The notes under the pieces are model-generated. The model saw nothing but the letters and a program-made list of their open reading frames with translations, ran no database searches and had not been told where the DNA came from. A program made the translations under genes and the position numbers. From Nibribacter ruber (lineage in GTDB: Bacteria > Bacteroidota > Bacteroidia > Cytophagales > Hymenobacteraceae), in NCBI RefSeq assembly GCF_009913235.1, contig NZ_CP047897.1:2789001-2853000 (forward strand): 64,000 nucleotides of DNA. Direction: 5' to 3'. Positions 36,278 to 43,841 of this stretch are shown here, piece by piece; position 1 is the first letter of the stretch, and each line of letters begins with the position of its first letter.

Positions 36278-36314
36278 AACAGCCCGAAGACGAACCAAGC
36301 GTTTTCGGGCTGTT
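36278..36314 (+). terminator. Hairpin sharing an arm with a palindromic element
   Basis: AACAGCCCGAA (36278-36288) pairs with TTCGGGCTGTT (36304-36314). The second segment is also the left arm of the palindromic element at 36300, so the two hairpins are mutually exclusive. Confidence 0.6.
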
Positions 36315-36338
36315 TTCATGAAAAGAGGCCAAAAACGA
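36300..36338. repeat. 38-bp palindromic element, copy 17
   Basis: CGTTTTCGGGCTGTTTTC with GAAAAGAGGCCAAAAACG, between convergent genes (stops at 36255 and 36389). Confidence 0.78.
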
Positions 36339-36388
36339 ATCTGCCCCCTTTCTCACTGTTTACTTATTTACTGTTTATTTATTCACGG

Positions 36389-36694
36389 CTAGGCTACTAC
36401 TTCCAGCACCGTCCTGAAGGCGGCGTACTTACCGGGGAACTTGGCCTGCATCTTGCCTTGCATGGTTTTGTCATGGTCGCGGTGGTACTCCAACAGATCG
36501 TCCATGTGGCGGGCGTAGTACTGCACGGCGTAGGTGGTGCCGCCGTTGTCCTCGTCCTCCATCACTTTGGCAATCTGGAATTTTACAAAAAAAGTGGTGG
36601 CCATTACTTCTGGCACGTGCGTCTCCTGCATCCACTGCAGCCACTCGGTAGCCACAGCGTTCTCAATGCTCACGGTCTCGTTGAAAAGAATCAT
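36389..36694 (-). CDS. DUF4286 family protein
   Basis: 101 residues, the usual family length. MILFNETVSIENAVATEWLQ at the start, FVKFQIAKVMEDEDNGGTTYAVQYY in the middle and QAKFPGKYAAFRTVLEVV at the end are the DUF4286 pattern, a small ferredoxin-like cytosolic protein of Bacteroidota with unknown role. The ATG at 36694 was preferred over a TTG two codons upstream. Confidence 0.88.
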   Translation of the reverse strand: MILFNETVSIENAVATEWLQWMQETHVPEVMATTFFVKFQIAKVMEDEDNGGTTYAVQYYARHMDDLLEYHRDHDKTMQGKMQAKFPGKYAAFRTVLEVVA

Positions 36695-36782
36695 CCTCAA
36701 AATTAGTGCTTATCTGGTTATAACAGAAACGAAGGCGGGAATAGTGCCAGAGAAGAAATACATAAAGCCAATAACCCGCATC

Positions 36783-36830
36783 GCTTTTCGTTTTTGGCCT
36801 TTTTCACCAAAACAGGCCAAAAACGAAAAG
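36783..36830. repeat. 38-bp palindromic element, copy 18 (extended stem)
   Basis: CTTTTCGTTTTTGGCCTTTTT pairs with AAAACAGGCCAAAAACGAAAAG. The outer CTTTT/AAAAG flank is specific to this copy. About 10 nt after the stop at 36840. Confidence 0.88.
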
Positions 36831-36839
36831 CTTGAATGC

Positions 36840-37484
36840 CTATACAATGTAAGATGACATACACCAGTCTAGTACCTTTCCCTGTTTATCTAACAAGAAA
36901 TAATAGAATCGACCTCCCGTCCCAGATTTTCCCGCTTCATCTATGGATACCAAGAAGTGCTCTTCTAATTCAACCGCCTCCAATACTCTCATATTATAGG
37001 AATACCGGCGGAACTTGCTTACCAACTTTCTTATAAAGCCATAACTAGAATGCTTATGCGTCAGATTATCTACTGCCTTAAATTCCTTTGGGATGAATAA
37101 ATGGATGGCCGACACCCTGTCTGTAGTATCAAATGGTTGGGTTTTTACATAATCATACCATTGGCCCGCTTTTTTTAACCAGTAGGCAGAAGTTTTTAAT
37201 GAGTCAGGTCTTTCTCTATCTTGAGAATGTTTACAATGGAAAAAGTCATACCCCAACCCAGCCACCGACTCTAGGTTGGTGCTCCTTCTAGTTATCCTGC
37301 CGTCATATTTAAAAACGCGCGCCTTTGATTCCTGAGCGTGAATCTCCGATGCCAAATAATCTAATGCGTATTGTTCTATACGAGGTTGAATGGTTTGGCA
37401 AAAAGTACTTATGGGCATAAGGTATGTGCCTATAGCCAGCACCGACATAAAAGTTTTATATAAGTACCTCTTTCTATCAATCAT
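36840..37484 (-). CDS. Hypothetical protein, secreted or membrane anchored
   Basis: About 214 residues. An N-terminal hydrophobic segment (TFMSVLAIGTYLMPISTF) suggests a signal peptide or anchor. The mature part has several aromatic and basic residues, two Cys (FHCKH, DWCMSS) and the segment GGRFYYFLLDKQGKVLDW. No family recognised. The gene is markedly AT-rich compared with the MFS gene upstream. ATG 37484 is preferred, because the more upstream in-frame ATG lies inside a palindromic element. Confidence 0.62.
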   Translation of the reverse strand: MIDRKRYLYKTFMSVLAIGTYLMPISTFCQTIQPRIEQYALDYLASEIHAQESKARVFKYDGRITRRSTNLESVAGLGYDFFHCKHSQDRERPDSLKTSAYWLKKAGQWYDYVKTQPFDTTDRVSAIHLFIPKEFKAVDNLTHKHSSYGFIRKLVSKFRRYSYNMRVLEAVELEEHFLVSIDEAGKSGTGGRFYYFLLDKQGKVLDWCMSSYIV

Positions 37485-37503
37485 ATAGTTTGATTTAACA
37501 ACT

Positions 37504-37541
37504 CGTTTTTGGCTTGTTTTCATGAAAACAAGCCAAAAACG
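37504..37541. repeat. 38-bp palindromic element, copy 19 (perfect)
   Basis: CGTTTTTGGCTTGTTTTC and GAAAACAAGCCAAAAACG around AT. It begins 7 nt after the MFS stop. The GGCT/AGCC pair is matched on both arms. Confidence 0.93.
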
Positions 37542-37548
37542 GCTCTAC

Positions 37549-38787
37549 TTACTCTTCTAGGTAATCCAGTTCCTTGCCATAGCTTTCTTGCAGGGTGAGG
37601 ATGGCTACCAACGCGATGCTCAAGGCAATGACGCCTAAAATGCCTGCGGTCTGGATTAGCCCAAATTCTTCCTTAAAGGCACTAAAGGAAAGCGTCAAGG
37701 GAATGACGGCGCCGCGCACAAAGTTGGGAACGGTGGTGGTGACGGTGGCGCGTATGTTGGTGCCAAACTGCTCGGCGGCAATGGTCACGAAGACCGCCCA
37801 ATATCCGCTGCAGAAACCAAGCGCTACGCATAAGCCATAGAAGTAGGCCTCAGAAGCATTGTCGGCTAGAAGGTACATGGCTATGACGCCTGCCAGTAGG
37901 AACAGGAAGAGGACCACCACGCGCTTCCGGCTTTTCAGTTGCTGGCTCAGTAGACCGCTGGCCACGTCTCCCAGACTCAGCCCGAAATAGGAGAACCCAA
38001 TGGCTTTGGCCACCGAAATGACGGCCGGCACGCCCAATGCTTGCGCAAACTCAGGGGAGAAGGTGATGAGCACCCCAATCACAAACCAGATGGGCACGCC
38101 AATTAAAATGCACTTGAGGTACTTGAGAAACCTTGGCCCGTTGGTGAATAAGCTCAGGAAGTTGCCGCGTTTCACTTCTTCGCGCTGAGAACGCTCAAAC
38201 ATACCCGACTCAAACACGCCAATACGTAGCAGCAAGAGCAGCAGACCCAAACCGCCGCCCACAAAGTAAGCCGTGCGCCAGTGGAAGTATTCGCCAATCA
38301 CCCCAGCCAAAATAGCCCCAGAAATACCCACCGAGGCCACAATGGTAGTCCCGTAGCCGCGCTTCTCCTTGGGCAGCACCTCAGACACCAGCGTAATACC
38401 GGCCCCCAACTCACCCGCCAGCCCCACTCCGGCAATAAACCTTAGCCAGGCATAGGCATCAATGCTGGTCACAAAGCCATTGGCAATATTAGCGGCAGAA
38501 TACAAAAAGATAGACCCAAACAAGACCGATATGCGACCTTTCTTGTCACCTAACACGCCCCAAAACACACCGCCCAGCAGCATACCCGCCATTTGCATAT
38601 TTATAAGACGCACACCCTGATCTAGAAGATCAGCTGGTTGGCTAATGCCAAGGTCTTTGAGGCTGGCTATTCTTACAATGCTGAATAAAACTAGGTCATA
38701 AATATCCACAAAGTACCCTAGGGCGGCCACCACCACGGCTACATTGAGAAGTTTGACCTTAGGGCTGTCAATCACAGAAGGATTCAT
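37549..38787 (-). CDS. MFS transporter
   Basis: 412 residues with about twelve membrane segments. GDKKGRISVLFGS between helices 2 and 3 is the MFS A-motif, and the region RFIAGVGLAGELGAGITLVSE resembles the metabolite:H+ symporter subfamily that includes sialate and aromatic-acid transporters. The substrate is unknown. The ATG at 38787 gives MNPSVIDSPKVKLLN. It is divergent from a TraB/GumN gene across a very AT-rich control region. Confidence 0.87.
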   Translation of the reverse strand: MNPSVIDSPKVKLLNVAVVVAALGYFVDIYDLVLFSIVRIASLKDLGISQPADLLDQGVRLINMQMAGMLLGGVFWGVLGDKKGRISVLFGSIFLYSAANIANGFVTSIDAYAWLRFIAGVGLAGELGAGITLVSEVLPKEKRGYGTTIVASVGISGAILAGVIGEYFHWRTAYFVGGGLGLLLLLLRIGVFESGMFERSQREEVKRGNFLSLFTNGPRFLKYLKCILIGVPIWFVIGVLITFSPEFAQALGVPAVISVAKAIGFSYFGLSLGDVASGLLSQQLKSRKRVVVLFLFLLAGVIAMYLLADNASEAYFYGLCVALGFCSGYWAVFVTIAAEQFGTNIRATVTTTVPNFVRGAVIPLTLSFSAFKEEFGLIQTAGILGVIALSIALVAILTLQESYGKELDYLEE

Positions 38788-38832
38788 ACTAGGACAAGGC
38801 GAAAACGATAATTGCACTTTTAAAACAGAGCA

Positions 38833-38916
38833 CTGTCAATATTAATATATTCAAAAAAACATATAATTACTTTATTGACAGACTTTTATATTTTTTCAAT
38901 ATATTTAAAAAATATA
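38833..38916. promoter_or_regulatory. AT-rich divergent control region with inverted repeats
   Basis: CTGTCAATA (38833-38841) and TATTGACAG (38873-38881) form a 9-bp inverted repeat. A second one, TATATTTTTT / AAAAAATATA, spans 38887-38916. They lie between the MFS and TraB genes and could be operator sites. Confidence 0.4.
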
Positions 38917-38960
38917 CAGAGATAGAGGGGCTTGACTTCTTAGACCACAAAAAAAATTTA

Positions 38961-38968
38961 TATTTTTG
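38961..38968 (+). promoter_or_regulatory. -7 promoter box TATTTTTG for the TraB/GumN gene
   Basis: Exact TAnnTTTG match 25 nt upstream of ATG 38993. Confidence 0.5.
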
Positions 38969-38992
38969 TTAAGAATTTGTAACCTTGCTCCC

Positions 38993-39871
38993 ATGAACCC
39001 GTATAAGGCCGCCGCACTTTGGTTGTTTCTATCCCTCTTGACCAGCTTGAGCTCTGGCGCGTGGGCGGCAGAAACGCCAAATGCTTCTCAGCAATCTCTG
39101 CTTTGGAAGGTGAGCGGCAAGGGCATCAAGACCTCTTATGTATTTGGCACCTTCCACTTGGTACCCAAAGACCAGTTCGATCTGCCTCAAAAGGTAAAAC
39201 AAAAACTCATAAAATCCGAGACGGTGGTGTTTGAAGTGGATCTGGACAGCCCAGAACTCACCCACGGCCTCACCCGTGCCATGCGCATGGCCAAGCCGCT
39301 GGAAACCCTCATGACCCCGCAGGACTACAACTGGCTGGCTCAGTTTGTGCAGGACAGTCTGGAGCGCAACATGCAGTTCTTCCGGTACATTAAGCCGGGT
39401 TTCCTGGGACAGATGCTGCTCTACCCTAAAATGCTGGGCTATAGCCCAGAGTCCTATGATCTGGCGCTGTTGGACCTGGCCAAGAAATTTAATAAGTCTG
39501 TGCACACTCTGGAGACCCCGGCAGAACAGCTGGCCCTGTTTGACCAAGTAAACCTGGAGACGCAGACTCAGCAGTTTCTGAACAGCGTAAAGCAGTTTGA
39601 CCGCCAGCGCAAGCTCATGAAGCAGATGCTGACGCTTTATCACCAAGAAGACCTCAACGGCCTGTATGCCCTTATTAATTCAGAAAACGGCCCAGACAAC
39701 CAAGACTTTTTACTAGATGAGCGCAATGAACGCTGGCTCATGCCCTTGGTAAAGAAGATGAAGAAAAGCGCTTCGTTCATTGCCGTGGGCGCTGCTCACT
39801 TGCCAGGAGAGCATGGCCTCTTAGAGTTACTCAAAGCGAAAGGCTACAAAGTGGAGCCGGTTCTAAACTAA
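38993..39871 (+). CDS. TraB/GumN family protein
   Basis: 292 residues with a signal peptide (LWLFLSLLTSLSSGAWAAE). The family pattern is clear: SYVFGTFHLVPKD, VFEVDLDSPE, a central TLETPAEQLALF, LLDERNERW, and the C-terminal AVGAAHLPGEHGLLELLKAKGY. TraB/GumN proteins share a fold with putative metalloproteases (Tiki/EreA), with GxxH and GAAHLPG as signature motifs; their bacterial role is poorly known. Likely periplasmic. It is followed by a terminator-like hairpin at 39913. Confidence 0.9.
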   Translation: MNPYKAAALWLFLSLLTSLSSGAWAAETPNASQQSLLWKVSGKGIKTSYVFGTFHLVPKDQFDLPQKVKQKLIKSETVVFEVDLDSPELTHGLTRAMRMAKPLETLMTPQDYNWLAQFVQDSLERNMQFFRYIKPGFLGQMLLYPKMLGYSPESYDLALLDLAKKFNKSVHTLETPAEQLALFDQVNLETQTQQFLNSVKQFDRQRKLMKQMLTLYHQEDLNGLYALINSENGPDNQDFLLDERNERWLMPLVKKMKKSASFIAVGAAHLPGEHGLLELLKAKGYKVEPVLN

Positions 39872-39912
39872 ACATCTCCCTATAGCGGCACTACTACTAT
39901 ATTTTAATTCCT

Positions 39913-39951
39913 GCATCGGCTGGTTCTTTAGACAAGGACCAGCCGATGTGC
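39913..39951 (+). terminator. Terminator-like hairpin after TraB/GumN
   Basis: GCATCGGCTGGTTC pairs with GACCAGCCGATGTGC with a small internal mismatch; only a weak T-tract (GCTTTA) follows. Confidence 0.5.
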
Positions 39952-40050
39952 TTTACAGGCTTCTTCTTGCTAGTTGATTGGCAGTTGTAGAGCCGTACCA
40001 TCACAGGAGTCCAAGCAAAGCGCAAAAGACTGATCGCTCTTACTGGCTTG

Positions 40051-40099
40051 AAAACGGAAGCGCCTTCCCGAAACAGTATCGGGGAGGCGCTTCCGTTTT
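40051..40099. terminator. Hairpin joined to a palindromic element
   Basis: 14-bp perfect stem AAAACGGAAGCGCC (40051-40064) / GGCGCTTCCGTTTT (40086-40099). Its 3' arm ends in the T-run that is the left arm of the next palindromic element. Confidence 0.6.
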
Positions 40100-40132
40100 T
40101 GGCGTATTTTGGCCAAAAGAGACTAAAAACGA
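40093..40132. repeat. 38-bp palindromic element, copy 20 (degenerate)
   Basis: CCGTTTTTGGCGTATTTTG with a right arm CAAAAGAGACTAAAAACG, 3 nt after the TonB-receptor stop on the minus strand. Confidence 0.7.
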
Positions 40133-40135
40133 CTT

Positions 40136-42559
40136 TTACCCAAAGGGAACCACCAATTTAAAACTCACATTGCGACCCATGTTATACACGCCGGTTCTGC
40201 CAGTGGCCTCGTTGACGGGAGCGTATTTTAAGCGGCTCAGGTGGCTTTGGTAGGCTTTGTCCAGAACATTGTTGGCCGTGATGTAAAGTGAGGCGAAGGT
40301 CTTGCCTGCGGCGTTGGTCAGGTTGGCGCCCACCCCCAGGTTCAAGAGGCTATAGCCGGGCGTGGGGGTTTCCGTGTCAAAGGCGGTGTAGACCTGGCTC
40401 TGCTCAAAATAGTTTTCCAGTTCGGCCTTGGCGTACCAGTTCCTGATGTAGCTACCGGCCTTGGGGAAACTAATCTGCAACTCAGAGTCTAACCGCGGGC
40501 CGGGCGTAAACGGCAAAAACTTTCTATCTGCAGGCACGTTTTTTTGAATTGAGCGCACCCAGGAGAAGGAATTCTCAAAGTGCAGCCAGTCCAGCGGGTG
40601 CGGGTGAAAGTCAATGGTCACCTCGCCGCCGTACACGTAAGCATTGCCTTGCACGTATTTAAAGGTAGGCGCCAGGTCGTCCTCGTCGCCAGACAGGGAA
40701 TCACCGCCCAGCACGCTGTTTAGTTTCTGCGCGAAGATGTAGTTCTGGATGTTGTTCCTGAAGCCGTTGAGGCCTAGCGTGATGTGCTTGCTATCATAGG
40801 TCACGCCGGCGTCTAGCTGAAAACTGGTCTCGGGATCCAGGCGCTGGTTGCCAAGTTCATACCTAAACGTGCCCTCATGACGGCCATTAGATGCCAGCTC
40901 GGCCATGTTAGGCGTTCTGAATCCTCTGGAAACGTTGGCTTTTACACTCAGCTGCTCATTGAAACTGTAAGTGGCGCCAATGCTACCGGACACGTTAGAA
41001 AAGTTGGCCTCAAACGAGTTGAACTTGGTTTGTGCCGCGTCCTGCGGGTTAGTGGTGAATTCGTCCTCGTCGGTTACATACAAGGCATCACTCAACACCC
41101 GCCGAAGGTCATAGCGCAGGCCGCCGCTCACGTTCAAGGCTCCAAACTCGCGCTTGGCAAAGGCAAAGATGCCCGCGTCTATGGTTCTATACTCCGGTAT
41201 TAAGACTTCCTCGCCCTCGTTATGATTCTGCTGCCACATGCCGTTCACGCCAATGGTAGACTCCCACTCAGAGAATTGCGGCAAGAAGTATTTTACGTCA
41301 TAGTTGAAGGTGTTCAGGCGCATGGCAATCTCCTCTTCGTTCACGTCTAGCGGGTTGCCATACTCGCGGCGCAGGTTCTGCTGCCAGGCCAGGTTGAACG
41401 CCAGCCTGGACTGGTCAAAGATGAGGCTGTTCTGTGAGGCCACCTTAAAATGATTGATGCGCTGCTGCGGAATGTCCAGGTCATAGCCTTTCAGGTCATC
41501 CTCGGTCACGGGCTGCTCCTCTACCTCTCCGTTCACGGGCACCAGTTTCAGGAACGTACCGTGCTCATCGCGCTCGCCCTCCACCAGGCCTACCTGCTGG
41601 TTGAACGTACTGAAAGCCAAGTGCGCGTAGCCCCAGCTTTTGTTCAGGCCTACATAACCGTTGGCATTGGTTTCCCTGAAGCCCGAGTTATGCACCTTGC
41701 CATCATACTTGTTCTGGTAGTTGCCCGCAAACTTCTGGCTGAAGCGCGCCGCCCAGTTAAAGCCGTTCAGGTTACCCGCGTTGTAGCCAGAGTAGCCAAT
41801 GAGATGATTATTGGTCTGGTAGTTGGTGGTCACAGAACCCAAGACCTTGCCTTCCTCCACGGGGTCTGGCGTTAAGAAATTGATGACGCCGGCAATTCCG
41901 TCAGAGCCGTACATCAGGCTACCGGGGCCTTTCACCACCTCGGCGCGCTCTACAGAATACTCATCCAGTTCAAGGCCGTGCTCGTCTCCCCACTGCTGGC
42001 CTTCCTGCTTGATGCCGTCATTTAAGGTGATGATGCGGTTGAAACCCAGCCCCCGGATGACGGGTTTAGAAATGCCGGCTCCGGTAGAGATTTGAGACAC
42101 ACCGGGCGTTTTGGCAATGGCGTCAATGATGTTGGTGGCGGCGCCTCGGTTTAGCTGTTCCTTCCCGATGACCGTGGTGGGCACCGGATTCCGCTTGGCT
42201 TCCGTAGAGGAGGACACCCCCGTCACCACCACCGCCTGCAGTTCTGTCACAGAAGGAGCCAGCGTGAAGTTCACCGTGGTAGCCCCGTTGATTTGAATGG
42301 ACCTGGCCTGCGTGATGTAGCCTACATAGCGCACCTGCGCCAGGTATTTGCCCTTAGGCAAGTCTTGCAACGTGTAGGCTCCGTTCACATCTGTAGAAAC
42401 GGCCCGCTTCAGGTCTGGGAAATAAATGCTGGCCCCTATCAGCGCCGTGCCGTTGTTGGCGTCTTTGATGGTGCCAGAAAGGGAATTGTTGTTTTGAGCG
42501 AAGGCGCTCCCTACCAGAAGGAACAGGCCTGCCACTAGAAAAAATCTATGAAAGGACAT
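40136..42559 (-). CDS. TonB-dependent outer-membrane receptor
   Basis: About 807 residues. A signal peptide (FFLVAGLFLLVGSAFAQ) is followed by a carboxypeptidase-D regulatory-like domain (SGTIKDANNGTALIGASIYF), a plug domain (GAATNIIDAIAKTPGVSQIS, VVKGPGSLMYGSDGIAGVIN) and a 22-strand-type barrel ending VSFKLVVPFG. The plug loop NDGIKQEGQQWGDEHGLELD is charged and His-containing. The upstream cotranscribed gene encodes a small His-rich protein, so a metal substrate is plausible. Binding specificity cannot be read from sequence. ATG 42559 starts the signal peptide. Confidence 0.92.
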   Translation of the reverse strand: MSFHRFFLVAGLFLLVGSAFAQNNNSLSGTIKDANNGTALIGASIYFPDLKRAVSTDVNGAYTLQDLPKGKYLAQVRYVGYITQARSIQINGATTVNFTLAPSVTELQAVVVTGVSSSTEAKRNPVPTTVIGKEQLNRGAATNIIDAIAKTPGVSQISTGAGISKPVIRGLGFNRIITLNDGIKQEGQQWGDEHGLELDEYSVERAEVVKGPGSLMYGSDGIAGVINFLTPDPVEEGKVLGSVTTNYQTNNHLIGYSGYNAGNLNGFNWAARFSQKFAGNYQNKYDGKVHNSGFRETNANGYVGLNKSWGYAHLAFSTFNQQVGLVEGERDEHGTFLKLVPVNGEVEEQPVTEDDLKGYDLDIPQQRINHFKVASQNSLIFDQSRLAFNLAWQQNLRREYGNPLDVNEEEIAMRLNTFNYDVKYFLPQFSEWESTIGVNGMWQQNHNEGEEVLIPEYRTIDAGIFAFAKREFGALNVSGGLRYDLRRVLSDALYVTDEDEFTTNPQDAAQTKFNSFEANFSNVSGSIGATYSFNEQLSVKANVSRGFRTPNMAELASNGRHEGTFRYELGNQRLDPETSFQLDAGVTYDSKHITLGLNGFRNNIQNYIFAQKLNSVLGGDSLSGDEDDLAPTFKYVQGNAYVYGGEVTIDFHPHPLDWLHFENSFSWVRSIQKNVPADRKFLPFTPGPRLDSELQISFPKAGSYIRNWYAKAELENYFEQSQVYTAFDTETPTPGYSLLNLGVGANLTNAAGKTFASLYITANNVLDKAYQSHLSRLKYAPVNEATGRTGVYNMGRNVSFKLVVPFG

Positions 42560-42691
42560 GGTATATCTTATGTGTGAGAAAAGGGAAACAACTGCCATTG
42601 GCAGATATGCACCCAATTAAAATCAGTGGACAAGTCTCACCCGCACCTTAGCCAGGCACTTAAGCACGCACGTGAGAAAAGAAAGATAAGA

Positions 42692-43024
42692 TTATACCAG
42701 AGCAGGCGGTCCCCGCGAAGGAGCCGTCTGCGGATAGCTGAACTTCCAGATGCACGCATAGCCGCTCAGATAATTGTCTATCCATGCAGTAGGTGCCGCG
42801 AAGTACACTCTATGGTCAGAGAGCTGAAAAGGCGCGTCAAAGAGTTCGGCGGTGGGGCAGTGCGTGTGCTTTACATCTATGTGCAGCGTACGCTCATCAT
42901 GGTTGGTGTGGACCGTGTGCGCGTGGGCGTGCAGCATCACCAGCGCCTTCTCCGGCACCATGACCCGCATAAACAGCAGGAGCAGCAAGTAAGCGCTTAT
43001 GTTTCTTAACGCACGCACAAACAA
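42692..43024 (-). CDS. Small His-rich exported protein upstream of the TonB receptor
   Basis: 110 residues from a TTG start at 43024 (or 108 from GTG 43018). An N-terminal hydrophobic stretch (ISAYLLLLLFMRVMV) suggests export or anchoring. The next ~35 residues are His-rich: LHAHAHTVHTNHDERTLHID then VKHTHC, with nine His and one Cys. That composition fits metal binding. It is 132 nt upstream of the TonB receptor on the same strand. A good -7 box (TATATTTG) at 43037-43044 supports the non-ATG start. The only ATG downstream would remove the signal peptide. Confidence 0.72.
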   Translation of the reverse strand: MFVRALRNISAYLLLLLFMRVMVPEKALVMLHAHAHTVHTNHDERTLHIDVKHTHCPTAELFDAPFQLSDHRVYFAAPTAWIDNYLSGYACIWKFSYPQTAPSRGPPALV

Positions 43025-43036
43025 CAGGTTAATCTA

Positions 43037-43044
43037 CAAATATA
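43037..43044 (-). promoter_or_regulatory. Promoter (TTG-N18-TATATTTG) of the His-rich/TonB operon
   Basis: On the minus strand TATATTTG matches TAnnTTTG and a TTGA lies 18 nt upstream (43063-43065), close to the -33/-7 spacing of Bacteroidota. The TTG start is only 13 nt away. Confidence 0.6.
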
Positions 43045-43137
43045 ACAGCACCCACTACATTTCAATGCACGCAGCCCATTCTTCCAGCAAAATGCAATAG
43101 TTTTTACTTTAAGTGAAGCAGGGACAGAAAGCGCAAT

Positions 43138-43175
43138 CGTTTTTGGCTTGTTTTCTGGAAAATAGGCTAAAAACG
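43138..43175. repeat. 38-bp palindromic element, copy 21
   Basis: CGTTTTTGGCTTGTTTTC with GAAAATAGGCTAAAAACG. It lies in a gene-free stretch, upstream of the His-rich gene, not near a stop codon. Confidence 0.87.
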
Positions 43176-43650
43176 GGAGAATTGTTGATTGTCAATTGCT
43201 GATTGATTTTATCTGTTGGTGTAACACCCCTCTACGCTCCCCTCAAGGGGAGAATCCTTGATTGGCAAAGGCCTCTGCTACGGGCACCTGTTCCAATTGC
43301 GACCTACAGAGGCCTTTACTAAACGCACCCGTTCCAGTCTTTCCGTCGAGTCGCCTAAGCAGGTTGCCGCCTCAGGTTGGAACTGCAGCAAAGACGGAGA
43401 GCTAGCCGTTCCTCCACCATGCCAGTTCCCACGCAGAGGAGGCAAGCTGGTACAGCGCGAGGCGGGAAGACGGGGCCCCGCGGCCGCGAGCGCTTAGCAG
43501 ATAAAATGTAACAAGGCAGCATAAGGGCACCGGAAGGAAGAACCTTCTCAGGAAAAGCCAACTGCATGCACAAGATATTACAGATGGAAAGGCAGTCTTG
43601 GTCGTTAGTGATAACACCAACAACGGTGAATCGGCCAACGAGCCTAACGC
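43176..43650. other. Gene-free stretch before htpG
   Basis: It holds repeat B (43216-43257) and a hairpin with 11-bp arms AAAGGCCTCTG / CAGAGGCCTTT (43267-43316). The remainder contains GC-rich palindromic bits near 43470 (GGGGCCCC, GCGGCCGC) but no coding signal. Confidence 0.5.
43216..43257. repeat. Dispersed repeat B, copy 2
   Basis: GGTGTAACACCCCTCTACGC then TCCCCTCAAGGGGAGAATCC; near-identical to 5995-6034. Confidence 0.75.
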
Positions 43651-43688
43651 CGTTTTTCGCATAATTCCCATAAAACAAGCCAAAAACG
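43651..43688. repeat. 38-bp palindromic element, copy 22
   Basis: CGTTTTTCGCATAATTCCC with TAAAACAAGCCAAAAACG; the inner left arm has diverged. Confidence 0.7.
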
Positions 43689-43841
43689 AACCAACCCCGC
43701 ATTCAGATAAATCAAATTGACATTTGCAGACCTCAAAAACACCCACGCATTCTGCCATCCTGTCACAAAACTCGCTCTGGAACAGCTTTTGCCAAGCCTC
43801 CTCTACAAAAGCAACAAACCACATTTTTATAGATATAGGAA

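Noticed and set aside
43258-43497. Open frames before htpG
   Set aside because: Low-complexity and repeat-derived; no motif and no consistent coding signal.
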